Below are positions 8,543 through 18,175 of a DNA stretch of 64,000 nt, piece after piece; the stretch's first letter is position 1; every line of letters begins with the position of its first letter. Made by a program: the position numbers and the translations under genes. Source of the DNA: Pseudoduganella lutea. GTDB taxonomy: Bacteria; Pseudomonadota; Gammaproteobacteria; Burkholderiales; Burkholderiaceae_D. The notes under the pieces are model-generated. The model saw only the letters and a list, made by a program, of their open reading frames with translations. It was not told where the DNA came from and did no database searches. Where the stretch lies: assembly GCF_004209755.1 (NCBI RefSeq), contig NZ_CP035913.1, positions 1,922,001 through 1,986,000 of the forward strand. Direction: 5' to 3'.

Positions 8543-8938
8543 TTATGCGCGGTCGATCCACTGCAGTAGCGGGATGGTGGCCGGCAGCAGCGGTTCGACG
8601 CCGACCTCTCCCTGCCACGCGAACGCCTGCCCTTCGAGGCTTTGCGGTTCGCCGCGCCAGTGGCGGCTGACGAAGAAGTGCAGCCGCACGTGGGCGTGCT
8701 CGTACACGTGCTCGACGCCGCACCATTCGTCGGCTTCGAGGACTTCGATGCCCAGTTCTTCCATGAATTCGCGCTTCAGTGCCTCGAGGATGGTCTCGCC
8801 CGGGTCCACTTTCCCGCCAGGGAATTCCCAGTAGCCGGCATAGGGCTTGCCCGGCGGGCGCTGGCCCAGCAGCACGTCGCCGTTCGGCTTCATCAGGATG
8901 CCGACCGCGACATCGATCGGCTTCGGCGCCTGCGTCAT
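8543..8938 (-). CDS. mutT: MutT-type Nudix pyrophosphohydrolase
   Basis: A 131-residue Nudix hydrolase. The full Nudix box Gx5Ex7REUxEExGU is present at about 42-64 (Gly42, Glu48, Arg56-Glu57, Glu60-Glu61). MutT removes oxidised nucleotides such as 8-oxo-dGTP. The start at 8938 overlaps the upstream ATPase stop as ATGA, so the two genes are translationally coupled in an argJ-ATPase-mutT operon. Exact substrate preference cannot be told from sequence. Confidence 0.9.
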   Translation of the reverse strand: MTQAPKPIDVAVGILMKPNGDVLLGQRPPGKPYAGYWEFPGGKVDPGETILEALKREFMEELGIEVLEADEWCGVEHVYEHAHVRLHFFVSRHWRGEPQSLEGQAFAWQGEVGVEPLLPATIPLLQWIDRA

Positions 8939-9822
8939 ACCGGGTTGCCCATCTTGCCGGCGAAGTCGCGGGCGAACTGCCAGGCCACGCGGCCGGAGCG
9001 CGAGCCCCGCTGCAGGGCCCAGCGCAGCGCGTCGCCACGGGCTTCGGCGATCTGTTCCGGCGTGCAGCCGAACGTGGACAGCCAGTGCGCGACGATGGCC
9101 AGGTAATCGTCCTGCTTGAAGGCGTAGAACGACAGCCACAGGCCGAAACGCTCGGACAGCGAGATCTTTTCCTCGACCGTTTCGCCGGGATGCAGGTCGC
9201 CATCCTCGTCGTGACGGGCGCTCATGTTCTCCGACATCTTTTCCGGCAGCAGGTGCCGCCGGTTCGACGTGGCGTAGATCAGCACATTGTCGGACTGCGC
9301 GGTGATGGACCCGTCCAGCGCCACCTTCAGCGCCTTGTAGCCGCTCTCGCCTTCCTCGAACGACAGGTCGTCGCAGAACACGACGAAGCGCTCGGGCCGG
9401 CCGGCCACCAGGTCGATGATGTCCGGCAGGTCGGCGAGATCGGCCTTGTCCACCTCGATCAGCCGCAGGCCGCGGTCGGCGAAGCCGTTCAGGCAGGCCT
9501 TGATCAGCGACGATTTGCCCGTGCCGCGCGCGCCCGTCAGCAGCACGTTGTTGGCCGGGCGGCCTTCGACGAACTGCCGCGTGTTCTGCTCGATCGCCGC
9601 CTTCTGGTTCGCCACGTTGTGCAGGTCGCCCAGCGTGATCTTCGACGCATGCGCGACCGGTTGCAGCCAGCCGGTGCTGTTGCCGATGCCGCCGCTGCGC
9701 TTGCGCCAGCGGAAAGCCGTGGCGGCGCTCCAGTCCGGCGCCTGCACGGCGGGCGGCAGCAGCGCCTCCACCCTTGCCAGCACACGTTCAGCGCGCTGGA
9801 GGAAGTCTTCCAGCCCCGCCAT
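8935..9822 (-). CDS. DUF815-family AAA-type ATPase
   Basis: A 295-residue cytoplasmic P-loop ATPase of the DUF815 family. Walker A is GARGTGKS (97-104) and Walker B is within FVVFCDDLSFE (about 145-155). A segment with SNRRHLLPE follows, and the C-terminal part is helical. The cellular role of the family is not established. The gene starts one base inside the argJ stop (TGATG) and ends overlapping mutT by 4 nt, so it is the middle gene of a tight operon. This neighbourhood is widely conserved in betaproteobacteria. Confidence 0.85.
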   Translation of the reverse strand: MAGLEDFLQRAERVLARVEALLPPAVQAPDWSAATAFRWRKRSGGIGNSTGWLQPVAHASKITLGDLHNVANQKAAIEQNTRQFVEGRPANNVLLTGARGTGKSSLIKACLNGFADRGLRLIEVDKADLADLPDIIDLVAGRPERFVVFCDDLSFEEGESGYKALKVALDGSITAQSDNVLIYATSNRRHLLPEKMSENMSARHDEDGDLHPGETVEEKISLSERFGLWLSFYAFKQDDYLAIVAHWLSTFGCTPEQIAEARGDALRWALQRGSRSGRVAWQFARDFAGKMGNPV

Positions 9823-11057
9823 CAGGAACGGTAATCCGCGTTGATCGACACGTAGTCGTGCGACAGGTCGCACGTGTACACGGTGGCGGCGGCGCTGCCG
9901 CGCGCCAGTTTCACGCGCACGGTGATCTCGCTCTGCTTCATCACGCGCTGGCCGTCTTCTTCCTTGTAGTCGGGATTGCGGCCGCCGTCTTTCGCCACCC
10001 ACACGTCATCGAGCCACATGTTGATCTTCGAGACATCGAGCTCCACGCCCGCATAGCCGATCGCGGCGAGGATACGGCCCAGGTTCGGGTCGGAAGCAAA
10101 GAACGCCGTCTTCACCAGCGGCGAATGGCCGATCGAATAGGCGATCTTGCGGCATTCCTCGACGGACTCGCCCTCTTCCACGGAGATCGTGATGAACTTG
10201 GTGGCGCCTTCGCCGTCGCGCACGATGGCCTGGGCCAGGAACACGGACAGTTCGGTCACCGCGGCCGCCAGTTCGCGGTATGCGGGCGAATCGACCGAAT
10301 CCACTGCCAGCGTGCCGGCACCGGTGGCCATCAGGATGAACGAGTCGTTGGTGGACGTGTCGCCATCGATCGTGATGCAGTTGAACGACTTGTCGGCCAC
10401 TTCCTTCACCAGCACGTCGAGCACGGGCTGCGCCACCTTCGCGTCGAACGCGAGGTAGCCGAGCATCGTGGCCATGTTCGGCTTGATCATGCCGGCGCCC
10501 TTGCTGATGCCCGTGAGCGTGACGGCATGGCCGCCGATCGTGACCGTGCGCGAGCCGGCCTTCGGCTGCGTGTCGGTGGTCATGATGCCTTCGGCCGCGT
10601 TGAACCAGTTGTCGGCCTTCAGGTTCTGCACGGCGGCCGGCAGGCCGGCCTTGATCTTCGCGACCGGCAATGGCTCCAGGATCACGCCCGTGGAGAATGG
10701 CAGGATCTGCTGCGCATCGAGGCCCAGTTCGGCCGCCAGCGCGTCGCAGGTGGCGCGGGCATTGGCCATGCCCGCCTCGCCGGTGCCCGCATTGGCGTTG
10801 CCCGTGTTGACGAGCAGTGCACGGATCGGCTTGCCGCCGGCCTTCGCCGCCGCCAGGTTGTCCTTGGAAATCTGCACGGGCGCCGCGCAGAAACGGTTCA
10901 GCGTGAACACGCCGGCAACGGTGGCCCCCTCGGCCAGCTTCATCACCAGCACATCCTTGCGGTTCGGTTTCTTGATCCCGGCCTCGGCATAGCCGATCTC
11001 GATACCGGCGACAGGTTTCAGTTCTGCGGCGACAGGAATGGGGGAATTGACGGCCAT
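9822..11057 (-). CDS. argJ: Bifunctional ornithine acetyltransferase / N-acetylglutamate synthase
   Basis: A 411-residue enzyme that transfers the acetyl group from N-acetylornithine to glutamate, recycling it in arginine synthesis; bifunctional members also use acetyl-CoA. The self-cleavage site is visible as [15 protein letters not shown], with cleavage expected between Ala196 and Thr197, the latter being the nucleophile of the beta chain. NTGNANAGTG near residue 84 is another family hallmark. The start at 11057 (MAVNSPIPV) was chosen because the longer frame adds an unconserved tail. It leads the argJ-ATPase-mutT operon. Confidence 0.95.
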   Translation of the reverse strand: MAVNSPIPVAAELKPVAGIEIGYAEAGIKKPNRKDVLVMKLAEGATVAGVFTLNRFCAAPVQISKDNLAAAKAGGKPIRALLVNTGNANAGTGEAGMANARATCDALAAELGLDAQQILPFSTGVILEPLPVAKIKAGLPAAVQNLKADNWFNAAEGIMTTDTQPKAGSRTVTIGGHAVTLTGISKGAGMIKPNMATMLGYLAFDAKVAQPVLDVLVKEVADKSFNCITIDGDTSTNDSFILMATGAGTLAVDSVDSPAYRELAAAVTELSVFLAQAIVRDGEGATKFITISVEEGESVEECRKIAYSIGHSPLVKTAFFASDPNLGRILAAIGYAGVELDVSKINMWLDDVWVAKDGGRNPDYKEEDGQRVMKQSEITVRVKLARGSAAATVYTCDLSHDYVSINADYRS

Positions 11058-11391
11058 GTGTTGTTCTCGTGCGGTTGGTAAAACCCCTATTGTAATCCCT
11101 GTGACAACAGGTGTCGGCCGGTACCCCACCGCCGGACGGCGCCTTATATCTTTGAATAGAAAACGTGTCATGAACCGGTGATCGCGGACCGGGGTGTTCA
11201 CAAAAAAACGACAGTAACTTTCATATTGTATATCTACGCGGCAATTAAATTTGGTGCCAAGTGGCAATATCCCATAAGGTGGAGACCGCATGCAGTCTGT
11301 CGTGAACAAAGCGCCGCTCCCCTATCTCCGCAGCGGCCTCGCGATGAGCAATACCCCATACAAAACACTTATCGAATCGGACCTCTTCAGC
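11058..11391. other. Divergent intergenic region, argJ / porin
   Basis: This 334-base stretch holds the promoters of two divergent genes. A local AT-rich segment (11200-11250) and a TGCCA-AG-TGGCA inverted repeat (11255-11266) are visible. A ribosome-site-like AAGGTGGAG (11277-11285) precedes an in-frame ATG at 11290 that could be an alternative porin start. No separate gene is supported. Confidence 0.5.
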
Positions 11392-12612
11392 ATGAAAATG
11401 AAACTGTCAGCAGCATTCGTCCTCGGCGCACTGTGCCTGATGCAGACCGGCGCGGCCAACGCTGTCGCTATCGGCGAGAACCTGAACGTCAGCGGCTTCG
11501 GCACGCTGGCCGCCGCCAGGAGCAATTCGGACGACGCGCGCTTCACGCGCGCCAACCAGCGCGAAGGCACGGCGGGCACGAACACGTTCGGCCTGGACTC
11601 GAACCTGGGCCTGCAGGCGACCTACACGTTCTCGGACAAGCTGTCCGCCACGACGCAGATCCTGTCGCGCAAATCGACCGGCGACAGCTTCACGACCGAC
11701 CTGGCATGGGCGTTCGTCAAGTACAAGCTGAACGATGAAGTGTCGTTCCGTGCGGGCCGTATCGTGGTGCCGGCATTCCTGATCTCGGATTACCAGAACG
11801 TGGGCTATGCCAACACGATGATGCGTCCGCCGGTCGAGATGTATGGCCAGATGATCATCGAGAACGCCGACGGCGTCGACGTGAACTGGCAGCGCTCCTT
11901 CGGTGACACCAACGTGACGGCGCTGGCGTTCGTGGGCATTGCCCGCGGCAAGTCGTACGTGTCGAGCAACCGTTCGGAACCGCGCTACCAGGCACCGGTG
12001 GCCGGCTTCGCCGTCAGCGCCGAGCATGGCCCCGTCACGCTGCGCTTCGCGCATGCCCAGGGCAAGCTGAAGGCCACCGACGTCAAGCCGATCAACACGC
12101 TCACTGGCACGCTGGATTCGCTGGGCTTCAATCAGCTGGCCGACGACATCACCATCACCGATTACAAGCGTGTCGCCTTCACGTCCGTGGGTCTGATGGC
12201 CGACTGGAACAACATCGTCGTGCAGTCCGAGTTCGGCATGCGCCGCGCCAAGGACCCGGTCTACCTGGCCGACAGCAACGCCTGGTACACCATGGTCGGG
12301 TACCGCTTCGGCAAAGTGCTGCCGTACTTCGCGCACGCCAAGTACGACGGCAAGGGTTCGATCGTTGCCGTGCCGGCGCAGCTGGCACGCATCCCGGCGC
12401 TCAATGCCGGCGTGAAGAACCTGCTGGGCGCAAGCAGCCAGTCGTCCAACCTGGTTGGCGTGCGCTGGGACTTCGCCTCGTCGGCCGCGCTGAAGGTGCA
12501 GGTCGACCGCGTGAGCCCGGGCGCCAAGAACGGCTTCCTGTCCGACGTGACCCCGGCCGGTGTCGGCAAGAAGGTCACCGTGGTCGCCGCCGGCGTGGAC
12601 TTCGTTTTCTAA
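11392..12612 (+). CDS. Porin-like outer-membrane beta-barrel protein
   Basis: A 406-residue predicted outer-membrane protein. The signal peptide MKMKLSAAFVLGALC... ends near GAANA, and the mature part begins with LNVSGFGTLAAARSNSDDAR, followed by alternating beta strands and the C-terminal strand ending VDFVF. It looks like a porin without a close named match. The start at 11392 is set by the signal peptide. However, no good ribosome site precedes it, while an in-frame ATG at 11290 has AAGGTGGAG in front, so a 34-residue longer precursor is possible. It is followed after 9 bases by a small phosphate-binding-like gene, probably in the same transcript. Confidence 0.7.
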   Translation: MKMKLSAAFVLGALCLMQTGAANAVAIGENLNVSGFGTLAAARSNSDDARFTRANQREGTAGTNTFGLDSNLGLQATYTFSDKLSATTQILSRKSTGDSFTTDLAWAFVKYKLNDEVSFRAGRIVVPAFLISDYQNVGYANTMMRPPVEMYGQMIIENADGVDVNWQRSFGDTNVTALAFVGIARGKSYVSSNRSEPRYQAPVAGFAVSAEHGPVTLRFAHAQGKLKATDVKPINTLTGTLDSLGFNQLADDITITDYKRVAFTSVGLMADWNNIVVQSEFGMRRAKDPVYLADSNAWYTMVGYRFGKVLPYFAHAKYDGKGSIVAVPAQLARIPALNAGVKNLLGASSQSSNLVGVRWDFASSAALKVQVDRVSPGAKNGFLSDVTPAGVGKKVTVVAAGVDFVF

Positions 12613-12621
12613 GGAACGCAC

Positions 12622-13041
12622 ATGAAAAAGATCACCATTTCCCTGGTCATCGCCTCCCTCGCAGCGGTGGCCGCAGTCCTGCCTTCCTCGGCATTTGCCG
12701 AGACCGTGGTCATCGTCAGCGCGAAGAACCCGGCCACCCGCATGTTCTCCGAACAGGCGGCCCAGTTCTTCCTCGGCAAATCGACGATGTTCACGCCGGT
12801 CGACCAGGCCGACGGTTCGGCGATCCGCAACGAGTTCTACAAGAAGGTGACAGACAAGGACGCCGCCCAGGTGAAAGCCATCTGGTCGAAGCTGGTCTTT
12901 ACCGGCAAGGCGCAGGCGCCGAAAGAGTTCAAGTCGAACGCCGACGTGAAGAAGGCCGTTGCCGATGACCCGAAAGCCATCGGGTATATCGACAAGTCGG
13001 CCGTGGACGATACCGTCAAGGTCATCCTAACGCTGCAGTAA
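12622..13041 (+). CDS. Small PstS-like periplasmic protein
   Basis: A 139-residue secreted protein with signal peptide (cleavage near SAFAET). Its mature part resembles one lobe of phosphate-type substrate-binding proteins: SAKNPATRMFSEQAAQFFLG, then IRNEFYKKV, and GYIDKSAVDDTVKVI at the C-terminus. PstS proteins have about 320 residues, so this is a single-domain version. It directly follows the porin gene, suggesting an anion-related porin plus periplasmic binder pair. No ABC permease is nearby, so its role in transport is doubtful; a sensor or carrier role is equally possible. Confidence 0.75.
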   Translation: MKKITISLVIASLAAVAAVLPSSAFAETVVIVSAKNPATRMFSEQAAQFFLGKSTMFTPVDQADGSAIRNEFYKKVTDKDAAQVKAIWSKLVFTGKAQAPKEFKSNADVKKAVADDPKAIGYIDKSAVDDTVKVILTLQ

Positions 13042-13060
13042 GCCGTTTCGCGGCATCGAA

Positions 13061-13087
13061 AAGCCCGGCCGAGTGCCGGGCTTTTTT
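13061..13087 (+). terminator. Rho-independent terminator after the porin pair
   Basis: Stem AAGCCCGGC / GCCGGGCTT (9 bp) with a CGAGT loop, followed by a run of T. It lies 20 bases after the stop of the PstS-like gene and should end the porin transcript. Confidence 0.9.
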
Positions 13088-13099
13088 CATTGCCGCGCC

Positions 13100-13555
13100 T
13101 TACAGGCGGATACTACGGGCCAGCCGCTGCCCATCGCGCGAAAGGCCATGCCGCTCGTAGAAGCGGTGCGCATCGAGCCGCCGGTCGCTGCTCGTCACTT
13201 CCAGTTTCACGCAGCCGGCCGACACAAACCAGCGCTCGGCAGCGGCGATCAGCGCGGCGCCGATGCCCTCGCTCCGGTACCGCTCGTCGACGACCATGCT
13301 GGTGATGCGCCCCAGGTGGCCGGCGGTGTGGAACAGCGGCAGCGCGTGCAGGCTGATGCAGCCGACGACTTCGCCTTGCAGCTCGGCCACCAGTACCCGG
13401 TCGGCCGGGCTGGAGGCCAGTGCCTCCAGCCTTGCACGGACCTGTCCGGGTGTCGACTCGTATCCCAACTCGTGCAACAGGCGCGCCAGGGCCGTGTGAT
13501 CGGTGGACTGCGCATCGCGTATCGCCAGGGCCTTGCCGGCGGCTTCGTTCGTCAT
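13100..13555 (-). CDS. GNAT-family N-acetyltransferase
   Basis: A 151-residue acetyltransferase of the GNAT fold, with the acetyl-CoA-binding segment RSEGIGAALIAAAERWF (motif A) and the late FYERHGLSRDG. The substrate is unknown. Two ATGs are close together. The one at 13555 was chosen because AAGGAG lies nine bases before it, whereas it almost touches the one at 13564. The gene is convergent with the porin operon and lies downstream of secA, separated from it by a strong terminator. Confidence 0.85.
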   Translation of the reverse strand: MTNEAAGKALAIRDAQSTDHTALARLLHELGYESTPGQVRARLEALASSPADRVLVAELQGEVVGCISLHALPLFHTAGHLGRITSMVVDERYRSEGIGAALIAAAERWFVSAGCVKLEVTSSDRRLDAHRFYERHGLSRDGQRLARSIRL

Positions 13556-13589
13556 TCCGGTCATCTCCTTGCGGATGAAAAACGGGGCG

Positions 13590-13617
13590 AAAAAAAACCG
13601 GGGCGCGCCCCGGTTTT
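13590..13617 (-). terminator. secA terminator
   Basis: A perfect dyad AAAACCGGGGCG / CGCCCCGGTTTT at 13594-13617, with extra A residues on the plus strand that become a U-tract in the minus-strand transcript. It begins three bases after the secA stop codon. Confidence 0.9.
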
Positions 13618-13619
13618 CA

Positions 13620-16382
13620 TCAAGCCAGCTTGCCGTGGCAAGCCTTGTACTTCTTGCCGCTGCCGCAAGGGCATGGATCGTTGCGGCCGACCTTTGCCCC
13701 CATCTGCACCTGCGCTTCCGGCATGCCGGCCGGGTGTGCCGTGGGTGCCAGCAGTTCTTCCGGTGCCGCGCTCGGATCGAAGTCGGCGTGCTGGAAGGAG
13801 ACGTTTTCCAGGTGCGTGACGGCCAGTGCCGCTTCGGCCGCTTCCACTTCCTCGCGCGACTGGATGCGCACCGTCATCACCTGGCGCACCACTTCGTTCT
13901 TGATCAGGTCCAGCATCTGGGCGAACAGTTCGAACGCTTCGCGCTTGTACTCCTGCTTCGGGTTCTTCTGCGCGTAGCCGCGCAGGTGGATACCCTGGCG
14001 CAGGTGGTCCAGCGCGGCCAGGTGTTCGCGCCAGTGGGTGTCCACTGACTGCAGCATCACGCTGCGCTCGAAGCCGCCGAACGCTTCCTTGCCGACGATG
14101 GCGATCTTGGCGTTGTACTGCTCGTCCGCCGCGGCCACCACGCGCTCGACGAGGTCTTCGTCGGTCAGGTTCGATTCCTTTTCCAGCATCTCGGCCAGTG
14201 GCACGTCGATCTGCCACTCGGATGCCAGCGTGGCCTGCAGGGCCGGCACGTCCCACTGCTCTTCCACGGATTCTTCCGGCACGTGCTGGCGCACCAGATC
14301 GGTGAATACGCCGTGGCGCAGGTTCTGGATCATCTCGGCGATCTCGGTCGCCTCCAGCAGCTCGTTACGCTGCTGGTAGATCACCTTGCGCTGGTCGTTG
14401 GACACGTCGTCGTATTCGAGCAGCTGCTTGCGGATGTCGAAGTTGCGGGCCTCGACCTTGCGCTGCGCCGATTCGATGGAACGGGTGACGATGCCCGCTT
14501 CGATCGGTTCGCCTTCCGGCATCTTCAGGCGATCCATGATGGCGCGCACGCGGTCGCCGGCGAAGATGCGCAAGAGCGGATCGTCCAGCGACAGGTAGAA
14601 GCGCGACGAGCCCGGGTCGCCCTGGCGGCCGGAACGGCCGCGCAGCTGATTGTCCACCCGGCGCGATTCATGGCGCTCGGTGCCGATGATGTGCAGGCCG
14701 CCGGCCGCCACCACCTGCTCGTGCAGTGCCTGCCAGCCATCGCGCAGTTGCTTGATCTTCGCTTCCTTGTCGGCTTCCGACAGGTTCGCGTCGGCCTCGA
14801 GCAGCTTGATCTGGTTTTCCAGGCTGCCGCCCAGCACGATATCGGTACCACGGCCAGCCATGTTGGTGGCGATGGTGATTGCTTTCGGCGAACCCGCCTG
14901 GGCGATGATTTCCGCTTCGCGGGCGTGCTGTTTCGCGTTCAGCACGTTATGCGGCAGCTTGGCCTTGTCGAGGATGGACGCCAGCAGCTCCGAGTTCTCG
15001 ATCGACGTGGTACCCACCAGCACCGGCTGGCCGCGGTCGTAGCAGTCGCGGATGTCGGCAACCATCGCCTGGTATTTTTCCTGCGCCGACTTGTACACCT
15101 GGTCCTGCCTGTCCTTGCGGGCGGACGGACGGTTCGGCGGGATCACCACGGTCTCGAGGCCGTAGATGTCCTGGAATTCGAATGCTTCCGTATCGGCGGT
15201 ACCGGTCATGCCCGACAGCTTGGCATACATGCGGAAGTAGTTCTGGAACGTGATCGAGGCCAGCGTCTGGTTCTCGTTCTGGATCTTCACGCCTTCCTTG
15301 GCTTCCACGGCCTGGTGCAGGCCATCGGACCAGCGGCGGCCCGTCATCATGCGGCCCGTGAATTCGTCGACGATGACGACTTCGCCGTGCTGCACCACGT
15401 AGTGCTGGTCCTTGTGGTACAGCGCATGCGCGCGCAGCGCCGCATACAGGTGGTGCACCAGCGTGATGTTGGCGGAGTCGTACAGCGAGGCGCCTTCCGG
15501 CAGCAGGCCCATCTGCGTGAGGATCGCTTCGGCCTTTTCGTGGCCGGCTTCGGTCAGCAGCACCTGGTGCGACTTTTCGTCCTTCGTGTAGTCGCCCGGC
15601 ACTTCGATACTGCCCTTGCCGTCCGGCTTTTCCTCGCCGATCTGCAGGGTCAGCATCTTCGGCACTTCATTGATCTTGTGGTACAGGTCCGTGTGGTTCT
15701 CGGCCTGGCCGGAAATGATCAGCGGCGTACGGGCTTCGTCGATCAGGATCGAGTCGACTTCGTCGACGATCGCGTAGTTCAGGCCGCGCTGCACGCGATC
15801 GCGGATATCGAACACCATGTTGTCGCGCAGGTAGTCGAAACCGAATTCGTTGTTGGTGCCGTAGGTGATGTCCGAGGCATACGCCTGCTGCTTGACCGAG
15901 TGCTCCATCTGGCCGAGGTTGACACCCGTGGTCAGGCCGAGCCAGCGGTACAGCTTGCCCATCGTTTCGGCATCGCGCTGGGCCAGATAATCGTTGACCG
16001 TCACGATGTGCACGCCCTTGCCGGACAGCGCGTTCAGGTAGGCCGGCAGGGTTGCCGTCAGCGTCTTGCCTTCACCGGTGCGCATCTCGGCGATCTTCCC
16101 GTAATGCAGGACCATGCCGCCCAGCAGCTGGACGTCGAAGTGGCGCATCTTGAACACGCGCTTGGATGCTTCGCGGCACACGGCGAACGCCTCGACCAGC
16201 AAATCGTCCAGCGCTTCGCCGGCCGCCACGCGTTCCTTGAAGGCGGGCGTCTTGGCCTGCAATTCGGCGTCCGACAGCTTTTCGTACTCGGGTTCGAGAG
16301 CGTTGATTGCTTTGACGGTTTTTTGGTATTGCTTGAGCAGCCGTTGATTACGGCTGCCGAAAATCGCGGTCAGTAAGGACAT
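13620..16382 (-). CDS. secA: Preprotein translocase ATPase SecA
   Basis: A 920-residue motor ATPase that drives secretory proteins through SecYEG. It has the start [14 protein letters not shown], Walker A MRTGEGKT (about 102-109), the DEVDS box, [12 protein letters not shown], the arginine-finger region [11 protein letters not shown], and the C-terminal zinc and SecB-binding tail [14 protein letters not shown]. The length is standard. The start at 16382 matches the family N-terminus; the longer open frame is rejected. The gene is divergent from dciA across a 244-base gap and ends in a strong terminator. No secM-like gene is present. Confidence 0.98.
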   Translation of the reverse strand: MSLLTAIFGSRNQRLLKQYQKTVKAINALEPEYEKLSDAELQAKTPAFKERVAAGEALDDLLVEAFAVCREASKRVFKMRHFDVQLLGGMVLHYGKIAEMRTGEGKTLTATLPAYLNALSGKGVHIVTVNDYLAQRDAETMGKLYRWLGLTTGVNLGQMEHSVKQQAYASDITYGTNNEFGFDYLRDNMVFDIRDRVQRGLNYAIVDEVDSILIDEARTPLIISGQAENHTDLYHKINEVPKMLTLQIGEEKPDGKGSIEVPGDYTKDEKSHQVLLTEAGHEKAEAILTQMGLLPEGASLYDSANITLVHHLYAALRAHALYHKDQHYVVQHGEVVIVDEFTGRMMTGRRWSDGLHQAVEAKEGVKIQNENQTLASITFQNYFRMYAKLSGMTGTADTEAFEFQDIYGLETVVIPPNRPSARKDRQDQVYKSAQEKYQAMVADIRDCYDRGQPVLVGTTSIENSELLASILDKAKLPHNVLNAKQHAREAEIIAQAGSPKAITIATNMAGRGTDIVLGGSLENQIKLLEADANLSEADKEAKIKQLRDGWQALHEQVVAAGGLHIIGTERHESRRVDNQLRGRSGRQGDPGSSRFYLSLDDPLLRIFAGDRVRAIMDRLKMPEGEPIEAGIVTRSIESAQRKVEARNFDIRKQLLEYDDVSNDQRKVIYQQRNELLEATEIAEMIQNLRHGVFTDLVRQHVPEESVEEQWDVPALQATLASEWQIDVPLAEMLEKESNLTDEDLVERVVAAADEQYNAKIAIVGKEAFGGFERSVMLQSVDTHWREHLAALDHLRQGIHLRGYAQKNPKQEYKREAFELFAQMLDLIKNEVVRQVMTVRIQSREEVEAAEAALAVTHLENVSFQHADFDPSAAPEELLAPTAHPAGMPEAQVQMGAKVGRNDPCPCGSGKKYKACHGKLA

Positions 16383-16626
16383 GCTTGAATTCTTGAATAA
16401 ACGCCGTTTAAAAAAAGCTCGCTTCGCGACCTCGCCCAGAGCCTGTGGCAAAAAGACCTGTGATTTTAGCACGGGGGTACATTGGGATGGCTGCCGGAAA
16501 GACAATAGCCAAAAGGGAACGAAGCCCTTGCCCGAATATCCGCCCGCAGCGGCCCAGTGTCCGCCAAGGCGCCGCTGCAGCGCCGCCGATGCTGCGCGCA
16601 CGGCGCGGCTATGCTATGTTTCGCGC

Positions 16627-17103
16627 ATGCGATTCAATGCCTTCAGCCCGACCCGTCAGAACCGGAATGCCGTGGATGCCACGGATTTCCTGCGCCGCAA
16701 CGACCACCTGGCGGCACTGCTGCCGGCCGTGCAGCGCATGGCCCGGTTGCAGCAGGACTGCGCGAAAGTCCTGCCGACCGCATTCGGCTTCTGCGACATC
16801 ATTTCGTTCGAGGCTGGCCAGCTGGTGCTGTCCACGCCGAACACATCGGTCGCAGCCAAGCTTAAACAGCAATTGCCAAAACTGCAAGAAGCACTCGCGG
16901 CCAAGGGGTGGCAGATCGACAACATCCGCCTGAAGGTGCAGATGATGAAGGCAATGTCCGCGCCGCCACCGGAAAGGCGCCAGCTGGTCATTCCCGAGGT
17001 GGGGGTCGATTCGTTCGCCCAGCTGTCGGAAACGCTCGAGCCGACGAAACAGAATGCCGCGTTGATCGCGGCGCTGAAGAACCTGGTGGCGCACCGGCGC
17101 TGA
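16627..17103 (+). CDS. dciA: DciA-family (DUF721) replicative helicase operator
   Basis: A 158-residue DUF721 protein. Members named DciA help load the replicative helicase DnaB in bacteria without DnaC. The DUF721 core (about 25-105) includes FGFCDIISFEAGQLVLSTPN and AAKLKQQLPKLQEAL. The start at 16627 gives the usual length; the reading frame continues upstream without conservation. It lies between secA and lpxC, the classic position of this gene in betaproteobacteria, which strengthens the call. No clear ribosome site is seen before the ATG. Confidence 0.85.
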   Translation: MRFNAFSPTRQNRNAVDATDFLRRNDHLAALLPAVQRMARLQQDCAKVLPTAFGFCDIISFEAGQLVLSTPNTSVAAKLKQQLPKLQEALAAKGWQIDNIRLKVQMMKAMSAPPPERRQLVIPEVGVDSFAQLSETLEPTKQNAALIAALKNLVAHRR

Positions 17104-17152
17104 CTACACGGCCAGGTTGCCACCCGGCCCGCGCGGTGCGCGGCCCGCTACC

Positions 17153-18088
17153 TTAGTTGTACGCCCACTCCTGCTCGAGCTGCCGCGCATACGATGGCGG
17201 CGCCTCGTCGGCCGAATCATAGGTGACGAACTCGTAGGCATCCGGATTGGCCAGCAGCTCGCGCAGCAGCTTGTTGTTCAGCGCATGGCCGGATTTGTGC
17301 GCTTCGTACGCGCAGACCAGCGGATGGCCGATCACATACAGGTCGCCGATCGCATCGAGGATCTTGTGGCGCACGAATTCATCGTCGTAGCGCAGCCCGT
17401 CCGGATTCAGGATGCGGTACTCATCCATCACGATCGCGTTTTCCAGCGAGCCGCCGCGCGCCAGGCCGATCCCGCGCAGCATTTCCACGTCCTGCATGAA
17501 GCCGAACGTGCGCGCCCGCGCCACCGCCTGGATATAGGACTGGCTGCCGAAATCGATCTGCGCGCGCTGCGCCGTGCCATCGACGGCCGGGTGGTTGAAT
17601 TCGATGAAGAAGTCCAGCTTGAAGCCATTGTGCGGCACCAGCCGCGCCCACTTCTCGCCCGCGCCCTGCCCTTCGCGCACTTCGACAGGCTTCTTGATGC
17701 GGATGAATTTCTTCGGCGCGGCCTGCTCTTCGAGGCCCGCCTGCTGCAGCAGGTAGACGAACGACGACGCCGAGCCATCCATGATCGGGATTTCCTCGGC
17801 GGTCACGTCGATGTAGAGGTTGTCGATGCCCAGGCCCGCGCAGGCGGACATCAGGTGTTCGATCGTCGACACGCGGGCGCCTTCCCTGATCATCACGGTG
17901 GCCATGCGGGTATCGCCGATTTCCATCGGGCCGACCGGGAATACGACCGGCGGCTGCAGGTCCACGCGGGAAAAGATGATGCCCGTATCGGGCGGCGCCG
18001 GGCGCAATGTCAGTTCGACCTTGGTGCCGGAGTGCACGCCGACACCTGTGGTGCGGACTTGTTCTTTGATGGTTCGTTGTTTCAGCAT
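17153..18088 (-). CDS. lpxC: UDP-3-O-acyl-N-acetylglucosamine deacetylase
   Basis: A 311-residue zinc amidase that performs the committed step of lipid A synthesis. It starts [21 protein letters not shown]. Expected zinc and catalytic residues lie in STIEHLMSA (His78), [14 protein letters not shown], and the late HKSGHALNN motif. The length is normal. It faces dciA convergently with 49 bases between stops, and lies between the division cluster and secA as in related genomes, although five accessory genes separate it from ftsZ here. Confidence 0.97.
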   Translation of the reverse strand: MLKQRTIKEQVRTTGVGVHSGTKVELTLRPAPPDTGIIFSRVDLQPPVVFPVGPMEIGDTRMATVMIREGARVSTIEHLMSACAGLGIDNLYIDVTAEEIPIMDGSASSFVYLLQQAGLEEQAAPKKFIRIKKPVEVREGQGAGEKWARLVPHNGFKLDFFIEFNHPAVDGTAQRAQIDFGSQSYIQAVARARTFGFMQDVEMLRGIGLARGGSLENAIVMDEYRILNPDGLRYDDEFVRHKILDAIGDLYVIGHPLVCAYEAHKSGHALNNKLLRELLANPDAYEFVTYDSADEAPPSYARQLEQEWAYN

Positions 18089-18175
18089 TTCACGATTATA
18101 TCGGCTTTCCCCGCCCCGCGTTTCCTCCACCCAAAGGCCCATTGACAGGCTTGAAAGCGAGACAACATGCGGGTT

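Noticed and set aside
14283..16376. 697-residue plus-strand frame opposite secA
   Set aside because: It is rich in His, Arg and Gln as expected for a reverse-complement shadow; secA on the other strand is complete and unmistakable.
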